From an uncultured Pseudomonadota bacterium (GTDB taxonomy: Bacteria > Pseudomonadota > Gammaproteobacteria > Steroidobacterales > Steroidobacteraceae): a DNA stretch of 64,000 nucleotides. The position numbers and the translations under genes are program-made. The first letter of the stretch is position 1; every line of letters begins with the position of its first letter. The notes under the pieces are model-generated. The model made no database searches, had not been told where the DNA came from, and saw only the letters and a program-made list of their open reading frames with translations. The DNA is taken from NCBI GenBank assembly GCA_903868595.1, contig CAIPVV010000050.1, positions 1 through 64,000 of the forward strand. The letters are read 5' to 3'. Positions 55,795 to 64,000 of the stretch are shown here, piece after piece.

Positions 55795-57951
55795 TCAGCC
55801 GACCGGCTTGGCGGCCTTCTGCTCCGCGAGCGTCTGGTTCGCGCGGTAGATGACGTAGGCCCGCACGGCCTCCGCGTCCTCTTTCTTGAGCTCCTCGGCG
55901 AAGCTCACCATGCCGCGCTCTTTGCGCGCCCCGCCCAGCACGATGCTCTCCCAAACGGCCGCATCCGACAGCACCGGGGAGTGCTGCAGGTCCGGGATGA
56001 AGCTGCCGCTGACCGCTGCGTCGCCGTGGCAGTTGCTGCAGTACGGGTGGTAGAGGTGGAAGCCCTTGTCCACCAGCGCCATGTCGGCCGTGCTGGCCGG
56101 CGGATTCAAGGGCAGCGCAACGAATGTGTCGGCGGGCAGCGCGTCCTTGCCGCCCAGCGCGAAGACCAGGATGCGCGGCGTGTTGGACGGTGCGTGCTTG
56201 TCACGCGCCACTTCACCGGCAGCGATCGCGAACGCACCGCCGTAGCCGACTTCGATGGCTACGTACTGCTGGCCGTCGACTTCGTAGGTGATCGGCGCGG
56301 CAACGATGCCGGTCTGCGTCGGCGCCGACCAGAGCTTGGTGCCCTTGTCCGCGCTGTAGGTGATGAACTCGCCCATCGGCGTGCCCTGGAATACCAGGTT
56401 GCCGGACGTGGAGAGGATGCCGCCCGCCCAGGGCTGCGGGTACTGCGCGCGCCAGACTTCCTTCTGCGCGACCGGGTCCCAGGCCGAGAGGTGGCCCACG
56501 GCGCCGGCCTTGGCGCCGGCCTTGATGGCGGCCACCTGCGGCAGGGAGCCGGCGGCGAAATCAAAGCCGATGTTGAAGGTGTACTTGCTCGGCTTGCGAT
56601 TGTTCTCCGGCGTGTAGCTCATCTGCAGGTCCAGCGCCGGGATGTAGACCAGGCCAGTCTCCGGGCTGTAGGACATCGCGTGCCAGGCGTGGCCACCGGC
56701 GGCGCCGGGCTGGGAGACGAAGGTCTTGCCCGTCGTGCCGTAGTGCGCTGCCGGGTTCACGATCGGGCGACCGCTCTTCGGGTCGAAGCCCTTGGCCCAG
56801 GTCGTCGCCACGAAGGGCTTGGCGGAGATGTACTGGCCGGTGGCGCGATCCAGCACGTAGAACACGCCGTTCTTGTTGGCCTGCATGATGACCTTGCGGT
56901 CCGCATCGCCGATCTTCAGCTGCGCCAGGATCAGCTGGCCGGTCGCGTCGTAGTCCCAGTCATCCCCCGGCGTCGTCTGGTAGTGCCAGACGTACTCGCC
57001 CGTCTCTGCCTTGACCGCGACGATGGAGCTCAGGAACAGGTTGTCGCCGCCGCCGGGACTGCGCAGGGCCGCGTTCCAGGGCGTGCCGTTGCCGGTGCCG
57101 AAGTAGAGCAGGTCGGTGTCGGCGTCATAGGCCATCCCGTCCCAGACGGTGCCGCCGCCGCCTTGCGTCCACCACGTGCCCTTCCAGGTCTTGGCGGCCC
57201 TCTCCAGGGCCTTGCTCTCGAACGGCTGCGACGGGTCGCCGGGGACGGTATAGAAGCGCCACAGCATCTTGCCGGTCTCCGCATCGTAGGCGGAGAGGTA
57301 GCCGCGCACGCCCAGCTCGGCGCCGGCGTTGCCGATGAAGACCTTGCCCTTGGCCACGCGCGGCGCGCCGGAGATCGCGTAGCGCTTGGTGTTGTCGACG
57401 GTCAGCGTCTCCCAGACCGGCTTGCCGGTGGCCGCATCCAGCGCCACCAGGCGGCCGTCGAGCGTGCCGACGTAGACCTTCCCGTTCCACACGGCGACGC
57501 CGCGGTTCACCACGTCGCAGCAGGCGTTTATGCCCCAGTCACCGGGCACCTTCGGGTCGTACGCCCAGAGCTGCTCGCCGGTCTTGGCGTTCAGCGCGAA
57601 CACCTTGCTCCACGTGGCGGAGACGTACATCACGCCGTCCACGACGATGGGCGTGGCCTCCTGGCCGCGGTTCACCGCATCCAGATCGTGATGCCAAGCC
57701 AGGCCGAGCTGCGCGACGTTGTCGGCGTTGACCTGCTTGAGCGGGCTGTGGCGCTGCTCATCGTAGGTGCGTCCGGTCGACAGCCAGTTGGCGCCGTCCG
57801 TGCCCGCCGCGGCGAGGCGCGCGGCGTCGACCTGGGCGGCTGGCTTGGCGGCGGGGGCGGGCGGGGCCGCCGTGGGCTTGGGCTGGCAGGCGGTCAGGGC
57901 GGCGGCAAGCGAGAGCAGCGCCGCCGCGGCGAACAGGCGTGAACGATCCAT
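55795..57951 (-). CDS. PQQ-dependent alcohol dehydrogenase, quinohemoprotein type, with lanthanide-type Asp
   Basis: Periplasmic pyrroloquinoline-quinone dehydrogenase (718 residues) oxidising an alcohol or aldehyde. A signal peptide ends in LTAC (Cys22), so it is a predicted lipoprotein. The eight-bladed propeller (about 50-605) shows the adjacent-Cys disulfide Cys144-Cys145, Ca/Ln ligands Glu212 (AELGVRG) and Asn288 (GTGNGTPWN), catalytic Asp333 and Lys360. WDYDA has a second Asp (335) two residues on, where calcium quinohemoproteins usually have Thr or Ser. A C-terminal cytochrome c domain follows: heme motif CSNCH (638-642) and likely axial Met681. No pqq genes or soluble cytochrome lie nearby. 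ATG 57951 starts the signal peptide. Confidence 0.92.
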   Translation of the reverse strand: MDRSRLFAAAALLSLAAALTACQPKPTAAPPAPAAKPAAQVDAARLAAAGTDGANWLSTGRTYDEQRHSPLKQVNADNVAQLGLAWHHDLDAVNRGQEATPIVVDGVMYVSATWSKVFALNAKTGEQLWAYDPKVPGDWGINACCDVVNRGVAVWNGKVYVGTLDGRLVALDAATGKPVWETLTVDNTKRYAISGAPRVAKGKVFIGNAGAELGVRGYLSAYDAETGKMLWRFYTVPGDPSQPFESKALERAAKTWKGTWWTQGGGGTVWDGMAYDADTDLLYFGTGNGTPWNAALRSPGGGDNLFLSSIVAVKAETGEYVWHYQTTPGDDWDYDATGQLILAQLKIGDADRKVIMQANKNGVFYVLDRATGQYISAKPFVATTWAKGFDPKSGRPIVNPAAHYGTTGKTFVSQPGAAGGHAWHAMSYSPETGLVYIPALDLQMSYTPENNRKPSKYTFNIGFDFAAGSLPQVAAIKAGAKAGAVGHLSAWDPVAQKEVWRAQYPQPWAGGILSTSGNLVFQGTPMGEFITYSADKGTKLWSAPTQTGIVAAPITYEVDGQQYVAIEVGYGGAFAIAAGEVARDKHAPSNTPRILVFALGGKDALPADTFVALPLNPPASTADMALVDKGFHLYHPYCSNCHGDAAVSGSFIPDLQHSPVLSDAAVWESIVLGGARKERGMVSFAEELKKEDAEAVRAYVIYRANQTLAEQKAAKPVG

Positions 57952-58021
57952 GGTGTGTTGACTCCCCCGTAATGCGCAGAACGCTACAGGGAAAACGAGT
58001 CGAAATAAAGATCGCCGCCCT

Positions 58022-58234
58022 CTAGTAATGGGGCGGCTTCTCGATGCGCGTGGCGGCATCTTCACCGCTGTCGGCCTGCATCGCAGCCAGGCGTTCCTGC
58101 AGCTGGTGGCCGCGCTCGGTGAGCCGCTCGATCAGCTGCTGCTGGCGGACCACTTCGTCGCTGACTTCCTGCAGGCCGCGCTCCAGGTGCGCCAGCTTGA
58201 TCTCCAGGTCCTCCAGGCGCCGCTCGTGCGTCAT
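58022..58234 (-). CDS. slyX: SlyX family protein
   Basis: Small 70-residue, mostly helical coiled-coil protein (LEDLEIKLAHLERGLQEVSDE) ending in the family-typical PPHY. Function is not established; SlyX is found next to fkpA and slyD in enterics, and here it lies 2.4 kb from an FKBP gene, though separated by the PQQ dehydrogenase. It overlaps the preceding Mth938-like gene by four bases and so is coupled to it. Confidence 0.9.
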   Translation of the reverse strand: MTHERRLEDLEIKLAHLERGLQEVSDEVVRQQQLIERLTERGHQLQERLAAMQADSGEDAATRIEKPPHY

Positions 58235-58617
58235 CGCGTAACTGCCGTGTCAGGAAACAGCGCCGCGACCACCTGCCGATCCTCCTGCGCCAGCACGTTG
58301 TAGGTGCGGCAGGCGGCGCCCAGGTCCATGGGCTCCAGCGCGATGCGCCGACGCGCGAAGGCCTCGCGGATCGCCGCCGGCGGGAAGCGTTGCCGCGCGC
58401 CCGTGCCCAGCAGCACGACTTGCGGCGCCAGGGGCCAGAGCCGCTCCAGGCTCTCGGCATCCAGCCCGTCCAGGTCCGCCACCGCCCAATCGGCGATCAC
58501 GGCCTGCGGGGCGATCAGGCAGGGCCGCGTCAGTCGCTGCGCGCCGACGCTGACGCCTTCGGCGGAGTACGCGCGGATCAGGTTGATGCCTGGATTGGCA
58601 TCTTCATTGAGTTTCAT
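58231..58617 (-). CDS. Mth938-like domain protein (DUF498/NDUFAF3 family)
   Basis: A soluble protein of about 128 residues with the Mth938-like fold signature: INLIRAYSAEGVSVG at the N-terminus, LAPQVVLLGTGARQRFPPAAI in the middle and a segment MDLGAACRTYNVLAQEDRQVVAAL near the end. Bacterial members are uncharacterised; a eukaryotic relative assembles complex I. I prefer ATG 58617 (MKLNEDANPG); ATG 58638 would add seven residues but collide with the start of the divergent gene. Coupled to slyX (ATGA). Confidence 0.82.
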   Translation of the reverse strand: MKLNEDANPGINLIRAYSAEGVSVGAQRLTRPCLIAPQAVIADWAVADLDGLDAESLERLWPLAPQVVLLGTGARQRFPPAAIREAFARRRIALEPMDLGAACRTYNVLAQEDRQVVAALFPDTAVTR

Positions 58618-58636
58618 CACCGGTACGATACGCGAC

Positions 58637-59650
58637 ATGCAGCTGCAACTAGTAGTGGCCGACTTTCACTGGGACGCGGGCGAGTTCTCCGCTACGGCCG
58701 CCCGTGCCTTGCCGCGCCTGCCGGGCCTGGAGGCGGTGCTGCGCCATGCGAGCCGCGCCAGCGGCCGTGGCGGCTGGCGGGAGGAGGTCGCGCGGCTGGC
58801 CGGGCGGCGGGAGCTGGCTAACGTGCCCCCCGCGCGCATCGCGAGCCTCGCGCTCGCCTCCGAGGGCCTGCCCAACCCGTGGCTGGCGACCCCCGTGCAC
58901 CAGAGCGCGGGGCTGGATCACCTGCGGCTGCACGCCGCGGGGCTGCTGCGCCTGCAGCCGGCGGAGCTGGAGGAGCTGGCAGGGGAGTTCGCGCGGGCGT
59001 TCGCCGGTTCGGGGCTGCAGCTGATGCCGCTGTTCGGCGGCTTCGTGCTGCAGGGCCTGGCGGCCACCGACGCGGTGACCCAGGATCCGGCCCGATTCCT
59101 GGGCGCGGACCTGTTGCAGGCGCCGCCGACCGGTCCGCAGGCCGGGGTGCTTCGGCGCCTGGGCGCGGAGCTGGAGATGTGGCTGCACGCGCTGCCGCTC
59201 AACCCGGCGCGCGCGCGCCGCGGCCAGCTGGCCGTCACCTCCCTGTGGCTGTGGGGCGGTGGCCCGGCGCCGGCCCTGGCGCTGCGCCAGCGCCTGGACT
59301 CGCTGCCGCAGGTCTATGCCGACGACGCCTATGTCGCCGGCCTCTGGCACGGCAGCGGCGGGGAGGCCCGGGCGTTGCCGGCGTCGCTGGAGGCGGTACT
59401 GGCCGAGGCGGCTGCACCGTCGCAGGCGGCCACCGTGGTGGTGGTGAGCACCGCGGCGCGCAGCGGCCGCGATGCGCCGATGCTGCGGCTGGATGAGCAG
59501 TGGCTGCAGCCCGCGCTGGCCGCGCTGGCGGCGCGGCGCATCGACTCGCTGCAGCTGAAGCTCGGGTCCCACTGGCTCCTGCTCAAGCCGCCGCATCGCC
59601 TGCGCTTCTGGCGCCGCGCCCGGCCGTGGTGGGAGGTGCTGCAGGCATGA
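58637..59650 (+). CDS. Uncharacterised protein (COG4255-like), upstream of recJ
   Basis: A 337-residue protein that I do not fully recognise; from memory it resembles an uncharacterised family sometimes auto-labelled phosphoglycerate mutase. It is Leu/Ala-rich with an N-terminal strand (QLQLVVADFHWDA), a conserved-looking GQLAVTSLWLWGGG core (about 195-210) and a Trp/Arg-rich C-terminus (LLLKPPHRLRFWRRARPWW). I see no metal-binding motif of the alkaline-phosphatase superfamily, so mutase activity is doubtful. The start lies 20 bases from the divergent Mth938-like gene, and its stop overlaps recJ by four bases, suggesting a link to DNA repair expression. Confidence 0.7.
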   Translation: MQLQLVVADFHWDAGEFSATAARALPRLPGLEAVLRHASRASGRGGWREEVARLAGRRELANVPPARIASLALASEGLPNPWLATPVHQSAGLDHLRLHAAGLLRLQPAELEELAGEFARAFAGSGLQLMPLFGGFVLQGLAATDAVTQDPARFLGADLLQAPPTGPQAGVLRRLGAELEMWLHALPLNPARARRGQLAVTSLWLWGGGPAPALALRQRLDSLPQVYADDAYVAGLWHGSGGEARALPASLEAVLAEAAAPSQAATVVVVSTAARSGRDAPMLRLDEQWLQPALAALAARRIDSLQLKLGSHWLLLKPPHRLRFWRRARPWWEVLQA

Positions 59651-61440
59651 AGAGTTTTGCCGAACTGCTCGCCCGCCCGGCGCCGCCTGCGCCGCCCGCC
59701 GCCGAGACCGGCGCGCCGCCCGCGAGGCCCGTCCGCCGCCGCGTCGTCGTGGCCGCGGCGCCGCAGCTGCAGGGGCTCAATCCGGTGCTGCAGCGGATCT
59801 ACGGCTCGCGCGGCATCGGCGAGGCCGCGCAGCTCAAGCTCACGCTGGACCGCCTGCTGCCGGTCAGCAGCCTGGAGGGCGTGTCGGCCGCCGCGGAGCT
59901 GCTGATCGCGCACCGCGCGCAGCGGATCGTGGTGATTGGCGACTTCGATGCCGACGGGGCGACCAGCACGGCGCTGCTGCTGCGCGCGCTGCGCGCTTGG
60001 GGCTTTGCCGAGGTCGACTTTCTCGTGCCGGATCGTTTCCGCTTCGGCTATGGCCTGACGCCGGAGATCGTGGAGCTCGCGCAGGAGCGTGCGCCGCGAC
60101 TGATCGTGACCGTCGACAATGGCATCTCCAGCGTGAGCGGCGTGGCGCGCGCGCGGGAGCTGGGCATCGCGGTGCTGGTGACCGACCACCACCTGCCGGG
60201 CAAGACGCTGCCGGCCGCCGATGTCATCGTCAATCCGAACCTGCCGGAGAGCCAGTTCGGCAGCCGTGCCCTGGCCGGCGTGGGCGTGGCGTTCTACGTG
60301 ATGGTCGCGCTGCGCCGGGAGCTGGAGCGCCGCGCGCTGCTGCCCGTCGCGGCGCTGCCGGTGGCGGACCTGCTGGACCTGGTGGCGCTGGGGACGGTGG
60401 CGGACCTGGTGCCGCTGGATGCCAACAACCGCGTGCTGGTGGCGCAGGGGCTCAAGCGCATCCGCGAGGGTCGCTGCGTGCCGGGGATCCGCGCGCTACT
60501 GGAGATCGCCAAGCGCTCGCCCGCGGAGCTCACGGCCACGGACCTGGGGTTTGCCGTGGCGCCGCGCCTGAACGCCGCCGGGCGCCTGGACGACATGAGC
60601 ATCGGCATCGCCTGCCTGCTCGCCGAGGACCTGGCCGAGGCCCGCGCGGGCGCGGCCCGGCTGGATGAGCTGAACCAGGAGCGCCGGCGAATCGAGGCGG
60701 ACATGCAGGCGCTGGCGCTCACCGCCGTGCGTGGCCTGGACCTGCCGCGTCGCGGACCGCGCCGCCAAGGCCTGTGCATCTTCGATGCGAGCTGGCACCA
60801 GGGCGTCGTGGGCCTGGTGGCCAGCCGCGTGAAGGATCGCGTGCGCCGGCCCGTCATCGCGTTCGCGCGAGCCGGGGATGAGCTCTCGCTGCGCGGCTCG
60901 GCGCGCTCGATCCCGGGGGTGCACATCCGCGACGTGCTGGATGCGATCGCGACGCGGGAGCCTGAGCTCATCGCCCGCTTCGGTGGCCATGCGATGGCGG
61001 CGGGGCTGACCATCGCCGAGGCGCAGCTGGATACCTTCGCGCGCCACTTCGAGCAGGAGGTCGGCCGCTGGATGGAGCAGGGGGTGGAGGATGACGCGAT
61101 CCTCACCGACGGGGAGCTGGAGGAGTCGCAGATCGCCCTGGCGACGGCGCAGCTGCTGCGCGATGCCGGCCCCTGGGGGCAGGCCTTCCCCGAGCCCAGC
61201 TTCGATGGCGAGTTCGAGGTGCTGCGGGCCCGCATCGTCGGCGAGAAGCACGTGAAGCTGCAGCTGCGCCCGCTGGCCTCGCGGGCGGCCTTCGATGCGA
61301 TCGCGTTTAATTTCCTCAGCGAGGAGGTCACCCAGCCTCCCAGCGGGCACGTCCGGCTGGTCTACCGGCTGGACATCAACGAATACCGCGGCGAGCGGCG
61401 CCTGCAGCTGATGGTGGACCATCTCCAAAGCCTGCCCTAG
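59647..61440 (+). CDS. recJ: Single-stranded-DNA-specific exonuclease RecJ
   Basis: 5'-3' single-strand exonuclease acting in recombination, mismatch and base-excision repair. The 597-residue product has the DHH phosphoesterase motifs VVIGDFDADGATSTALL, VDNGISS and LVTDHHLPG, the RPRLNAAGR-like APRLNAAGRLDDM, and a DHHA1 domain with FGGHAMAAGLTI; an OB fold ends it. An Ala/Pro-rich N-terminus of about 35 residues precedes the core. The ATG overlaps the stop of the upstream uncharacterised gene. Confidence 0.96.
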   Translation: MKSFAELLARPAPPAPPAAETGAPPARPVRRRVVVAAAPQLQGLNPVLQRIYGSRGIGEAAQLKLTLDRLLPVSSLEGVSAAAELLIAHRAQRIVVIGDFDADGATSTALLLRALRAWGFAEVDFLVPDRFRFGYGLTPEIVELAQERAPRLIVTVDNGISSVSGVARARELGIAVLVTDHHLPGKTLPAADVIVNPNLPESQFGSRALAGVGVAFYVMVALRRELERRALLPVAALPVADLLDLVALGTVADLVPLDANNRVLVAQGLKRIREGRCVPGIRALLEIAKRSPAELTATDLGFAVAPRLNAAGRLDDMSIGIACLLAEDLAEARAGAARLDELNQERRRIEADMQALALTAVRGLDLPRRGPRRQGLCIFDASWHQGVVGLVASRVKDRVRRPVIAFARAGDELSLRGSARSIPGVHIRDVLDAIATREPELIARFGGHAMAAGLTIAEAQLDTFARHFEQEVGRWMEQGVEDDAILTDGELEESQIALATAQLLRDAGPWGQAFPEPSFDGEFEVLRARIVGEKHVKLQLRPLASRAAFDAIAFNFLSEEVTQPPSGHVRLVYRLDINEYRGERRLQLMVDHLQSLP

Positions 61441-61491
61441 GCCGAAACTGGTAAGCTAGGAGATTAACCCTGCCAGCGACTCTCAGCCGAT

Positions 61492-62593
61492 ATGCCATTG
61501 GAAATCAGCCAGTTAAAGCGGACCCTCAAGGACCTGCAGGAGCGCATCGAGTCGCTCAGGGGGTTCCTTTGAATACGACAGCAAGAAAGAACGGCTAGAA
61601 GAGGTCACCCTCGAGCTGGAGGCGCCGGACATCTGGAACAAGCCAGACAAGGCGCAGGAGCTGGGCCGCGAACGCGCCCGCATCGCGCAGGAGCTGGAAG
61701 GGCTGGATCGGGCCCGCGCCGCGATTGCCGATGCGAGCGAGCTGCTGGAAATGGCGGAAGCGGAGGAGGATGCCGCCACCGCGGCGGAGATCGAGCGCGA
61801 CGCGCCGGGCATCGAGACCCAGGTGCGCAAGCTGGAGCTCAAGCGCATGTTCCGCGGCGAGATGGACGCGCACAGCGCGTACCTGGACATCCAGGCCGGC
61901 GCCGGTGGCACGGAGGCCCAGGACTGGGCCAACATGCTCATGCGCATGTACCTGCGCTGGGGCGCGGCACGCGGCTTCAAGGTGGAGGTCATGGACGCCA
62001 ACGGGGGCGAGGTGGCCGGCATCAAGAGCTGCACGATCCATTTCGACGGCGAGTACGCGTACGGCTGGCTGCGCACCGAGATCGGCGTGCACCGCCTGGT
62101 GCGCAAGAGCCCGTTTGACTCCGGCAACCGCCGCCACACCTCCTTCGCATCGGTCTTCGTGTCACCGGAGGTCGATGACGACATCAACATCGACCTGAAC
62201 CCGGCGGACATCGAGATGGACGTCTACCGCTCCAGCGGCGCCGGCGGCCAGCACGTGAACAAGACCGAGTCGGCGGTGCGCCTGCGGCACATGCCCTCCG
62301 GCATCGTGGTGGCCTGCCAGAACGAGCGCAGCCAGCACAAGAACCGCGCCACGGCGATGAAGATGCTCAAGGCCAAGCTCTATGAGCTGGAGGTCAACAA
62401 GCGCAACGCCGCCTCCAAGGTGCTGGAGGACTCCAAGTCCGACGTGAGCTGGGGCAACCAGATCCGCTCCTACGTGCTGGACCAGTCCCGCATCAAGGAT
62501 CTGCGCACCAACGTCGAGGTCGGCAATACCCAGTCCGTGCTGGACGGCGATCTGGATCAGTTTTTGGAAGCTAGCCTCAAGGCAGGGCTGTAA
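61492..62593 (+). CDS. prfB: Peptide chain release factor 2, with programmed +1 frameshift
   Basis: Recognises UGA and UAA stop codons. Zero-frame translation from ATG 61492 ends at an in-frame TGA (codon 27, 61570-61572). A +1 shift at CTTTGA joins ...SLRGFL to [20 protein letters not shown] and gives an RF2 of about 366 residues. It has the anticodon-mimic tripeptide region ([21 protein letters not shown], split around SPF) and the GGQ motif in [14 protein letters not shown]. This is the known autoregulation: scarce RF2 slows termination at UGA and favours the shift. Found between recJ and lysS, as in many gammaproteobacteria. Confidence 0.96.
61558..61572 (+). promoter_or_regulatory. prfB programmed frameshift signal
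   Basis: AGGGGG (61558-61563) acts as an internal Shine-Dalgarno; three bases (TTC) separate it from the slippery CTT (61567-61569) followed by the TGA codon at 61570-61572. Spacing is the same as in the E. coli prfB signal; the base after TGA is A rather than C. Confidence 0.95.
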
Positions 62594-62596
62594 TAC

Positions 62597-64000
62597 ATGA
62601 CACAGGAATCCCACCCGAGCGCCGCCGAAGGCGCCGTGGCCCCCGACGAGAACAAGCTGATCGCCGAGCGGCGCGCGAAGCTGCAGGCGCTGCGCGAGCA
62701 GGGCAATCCGTTCCCCAACGACTTCCGGCGCGAGGACCTGGCCGCCGATCTGCAGGCGCAGTACGCCGACAAGGACGCGGCGTGGCTGGAGGCCCACCCG
62801 GTGCCGGTGACGGTCGCCGGCCGCATGATGGCCAAGCGCGTCATGGGCAAGGCGAGCTTTGCGACGATCGCCGACCGCAGCGGCCGCATACAGCTGTTCC
62901 TGCAGGCCGCAAGCCTCCCCGATGCCTACGATGGGTTCAAGGGCTGGGACGTCGGCGATACGCTGGGAGCCGTGGGCGTGCTGTTTCGCACGCGCACCGG
63001 GGAGCTCTCGGTCAAGGCCAGCCAGCTGCGCTTGCTGGTGAAGTCACTGCGCCCGCTGCCGGACAAGTGGCACGGGCTCTCCGACACCGACACGCGCTAT
63101 CGCCAGCGCTACGTGGACCTCATCGTCAACGAGGAGTCGCGGCAGGTGTTCCGCACGCGCACGCGCATGGTGAAGCTGCTGCGCGACTACCTGGACGGCA
63201 AGGACTTCATGGAGGTGGAGACACCCATGATGCAGCCGATCCCCGGCGGCGCCGCGGCGCGGCCGTTCGTGACCCACCACAACGCGCTCGACATGCAGAT
63301 GTACCTGCGCATCGCGCCGGAGCTGTACCTGAAGCGACTGGTGGTGGGCGGCTTTGAGCGCGTCTACGAGATCAACCGCAATTTCCGCAACGAGGGGCTC
63401 TCCACGCGCCACAACCCCGAGTTCACGATGCTCGAGTTGTACTGGGCGTACGCGGACTACCGGCAGTTGATGACGCTGTTGGAGGAGGTGATGACCCGCA
63501 TCGCCGACAACATCCTCGGCACGCGCCAGCTGACCTACCAGGGCCGTCCCTACGACCTCGCGCAGCCGTTCCGCCGCGTCACGATCGAGGAGTCGATCCT
63601 GCAGCACAACCCGGGCTTCGATGCATCCCGGCTGCGCGACGTGGCGTACCTGCGAGCCTGGCTCGACCAGCTGGGTGCCAAGTACCAGCTGCACGACGGC
63701 GCGGGCAAGCTGCAGGTGGAGATCTTCGACCAGACGGTCGAGCACACGCTGCTGGACCCGACGTTCGTGTACGCCTATCCGGCGGAAGTTTCCCCGCTCT
63801 CGCGCGCCAGCGATGCCGATCCCTTCCTGACCGACCGCTTTGAGTTCTTCGTCGCCGGCCGCGAGCTGGCCAACGGCTTCTCCGAGCTCAACGACCCGGA
63901 GGACCAGGCGGCGCGCTTCCGCGCGCAGGTGGATCGCAAGAGCTCGGGCGATGAGGAGGCGATGTTCTACGACGCCGACTACATCCGCGCGCTGGAGTAC
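62597..64000 (+). CDS. lysS: Lysyl-tRNA synthetase, class II (3' end beyond window)
   Basis: Charges tRNA-Lys. The gene runs off the window after 468 codons, so about 40 C-terminal residues are missing. The visible part has the N-terminal OB anticodon-binding domain ([25 protein letters not shown] in parts), motif 1 ([21 protein letters not shown]), motif 2 ([29 protein letters not shown]) and the start of the region before motif 3 ([13 protein letters not shown]). It begins three bases after the prfB stop and is thus in the same operon. Confidence 0.96.
   Translation, partial: MTQESHPSAAEGAVAPDENKLIAERRAKLQALREQGNPFPNDFRREDLAADLQAQYADKDAAWLEAHPVPVTVAGRMMAKRVMGKASFATIADRSGRIQLFLQAASLPDAYDGFKGWDVGDTLGAVGVLFRTRTGELSVKASQLRLLVKSLRPLPDKWHGLSDTDTRYRQRYVDLIVNEESRQVFRTRTRMVKLLRDYLDGKDFMEVETPMMQPIPGGAAARPFVTHHNALDMQMYLRIAPELYLKRLVVGGFERVYEINRNFRNEGLSTRHNPEFTMLELYWAYADYRQLMTLLEEVMTRIADNILGTRQLTYQGRPYDLAQPFRRVTIEESILQHNPGFDASRLRDVAYLRAWLDQLGAKYQLHDGAGKLQVEIFDQTVEHTLLDPTFVYAYPAEVSPLSRASDADPFLTDRFEFFVAGRELANGFSELNDPEDQAARFRAQVDRKSSGDEEAMFYDADYIRALEY

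Overview
The window is a gene-dense, high-GC stretch of a gammaproteobacterial chromosome made almost entirely of core genes. Several features point to a member near Xanthomonadales, Nevskiales or Steroidobacterales: the run map/rpsB/tsf/pyrH/frr/uppS/cdsA/dxr/rseP/bamA/skp/lpxD/fabZ/lpxA/lpxB/rnhB/dnaE/accA, a complete lipid A and BamA machinery, succinylase-type DAP genes, a GTP-type PEP carboxykinase, long-form PstC and PstA, and recJ-prfB-lysS. This placement is inferred from gene content and order; the window contains no rRNA. I found no tRNA or rRNA gene, insertion sequence, prophage, CRISPR array or toxin-antitoxin pair.

Layout. 0-8.3 kb holds mixed accessory genes: the deaD RNA helicase, an orphan ATP-grasp ligase, dusA, a class III cyclase-FHA fusion, a YXWGXW lipoprotein and GTP-PEPCK. 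8.4-20.1 kb holds the YoaA-type helicase with tsaB, then phoB-phoR-phoU-dsbB, and, past a reversed dapE and an unexplained 0.86-kb gap, pstC-pstA-pstB without pstS. 20.1-26.0 kb is mostly on the minus strand: dapD, dapC, glnD and map, with a small CPXCG zinc-ribbon gene on the plus strand. 26.2-46.7 kb is one long plus-strand run covering translation factors, UMP kinase, undecaprenyl and CDP-diglyceride synthesis, isoprenoid DXR, envelope assembly, lipid A, replication, fatty-acid synthesis and tilS. 46.7-54.3 kb holds pyrG-kdsA-eno-ftsB-ispD-ispF, then smrA (minus) and surE-pcm; truD, nlpD and rpoS, which often accompany this group, are not present. 54.3-64 kb has a 0.55-kb visibly A/T-richer gap between convergent genes, an FKBP lipoprotein, a PQQ quinohemoprotein dehydrogenase, slyX and a Mth938-like gene, then an uncharacterised gene, recJ, prfB and a truncated lysS.

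Many genes overlap by 1-8 bp (ATGA, GTGA, TGATG), implying translational coupling in yoaA-tsaB, pstCA, rpsB-tsf, uppS-cdsA-dxr-rseP, lpxD-fabZ, lpxB-rnhB, pyrG-kdsA-eno, ftsB-ispD-ispF, surE-pcm and COG4255-recJ.

The most notable points are: (1) eno is broken by one extra G in an 8-G run; (2) prfB carries the classical programmed +1 frameshift at an in-frame TGA; (3) the PQQ dehydrogenase has the WDYD aspartate typical of lanthanide-dependent enzymes, in a lipoprotein with a C-terminal heme c; (4) the cyclase-FHA protein has His where class III cyclases have the catalytic Asn; (5) the 54.29-54.84 kb gap is a candidate non-coding RNA locus; (6) the Pho system is split and lacks pstS. I did not find convincing evidence of a wholly new multi-gene system.
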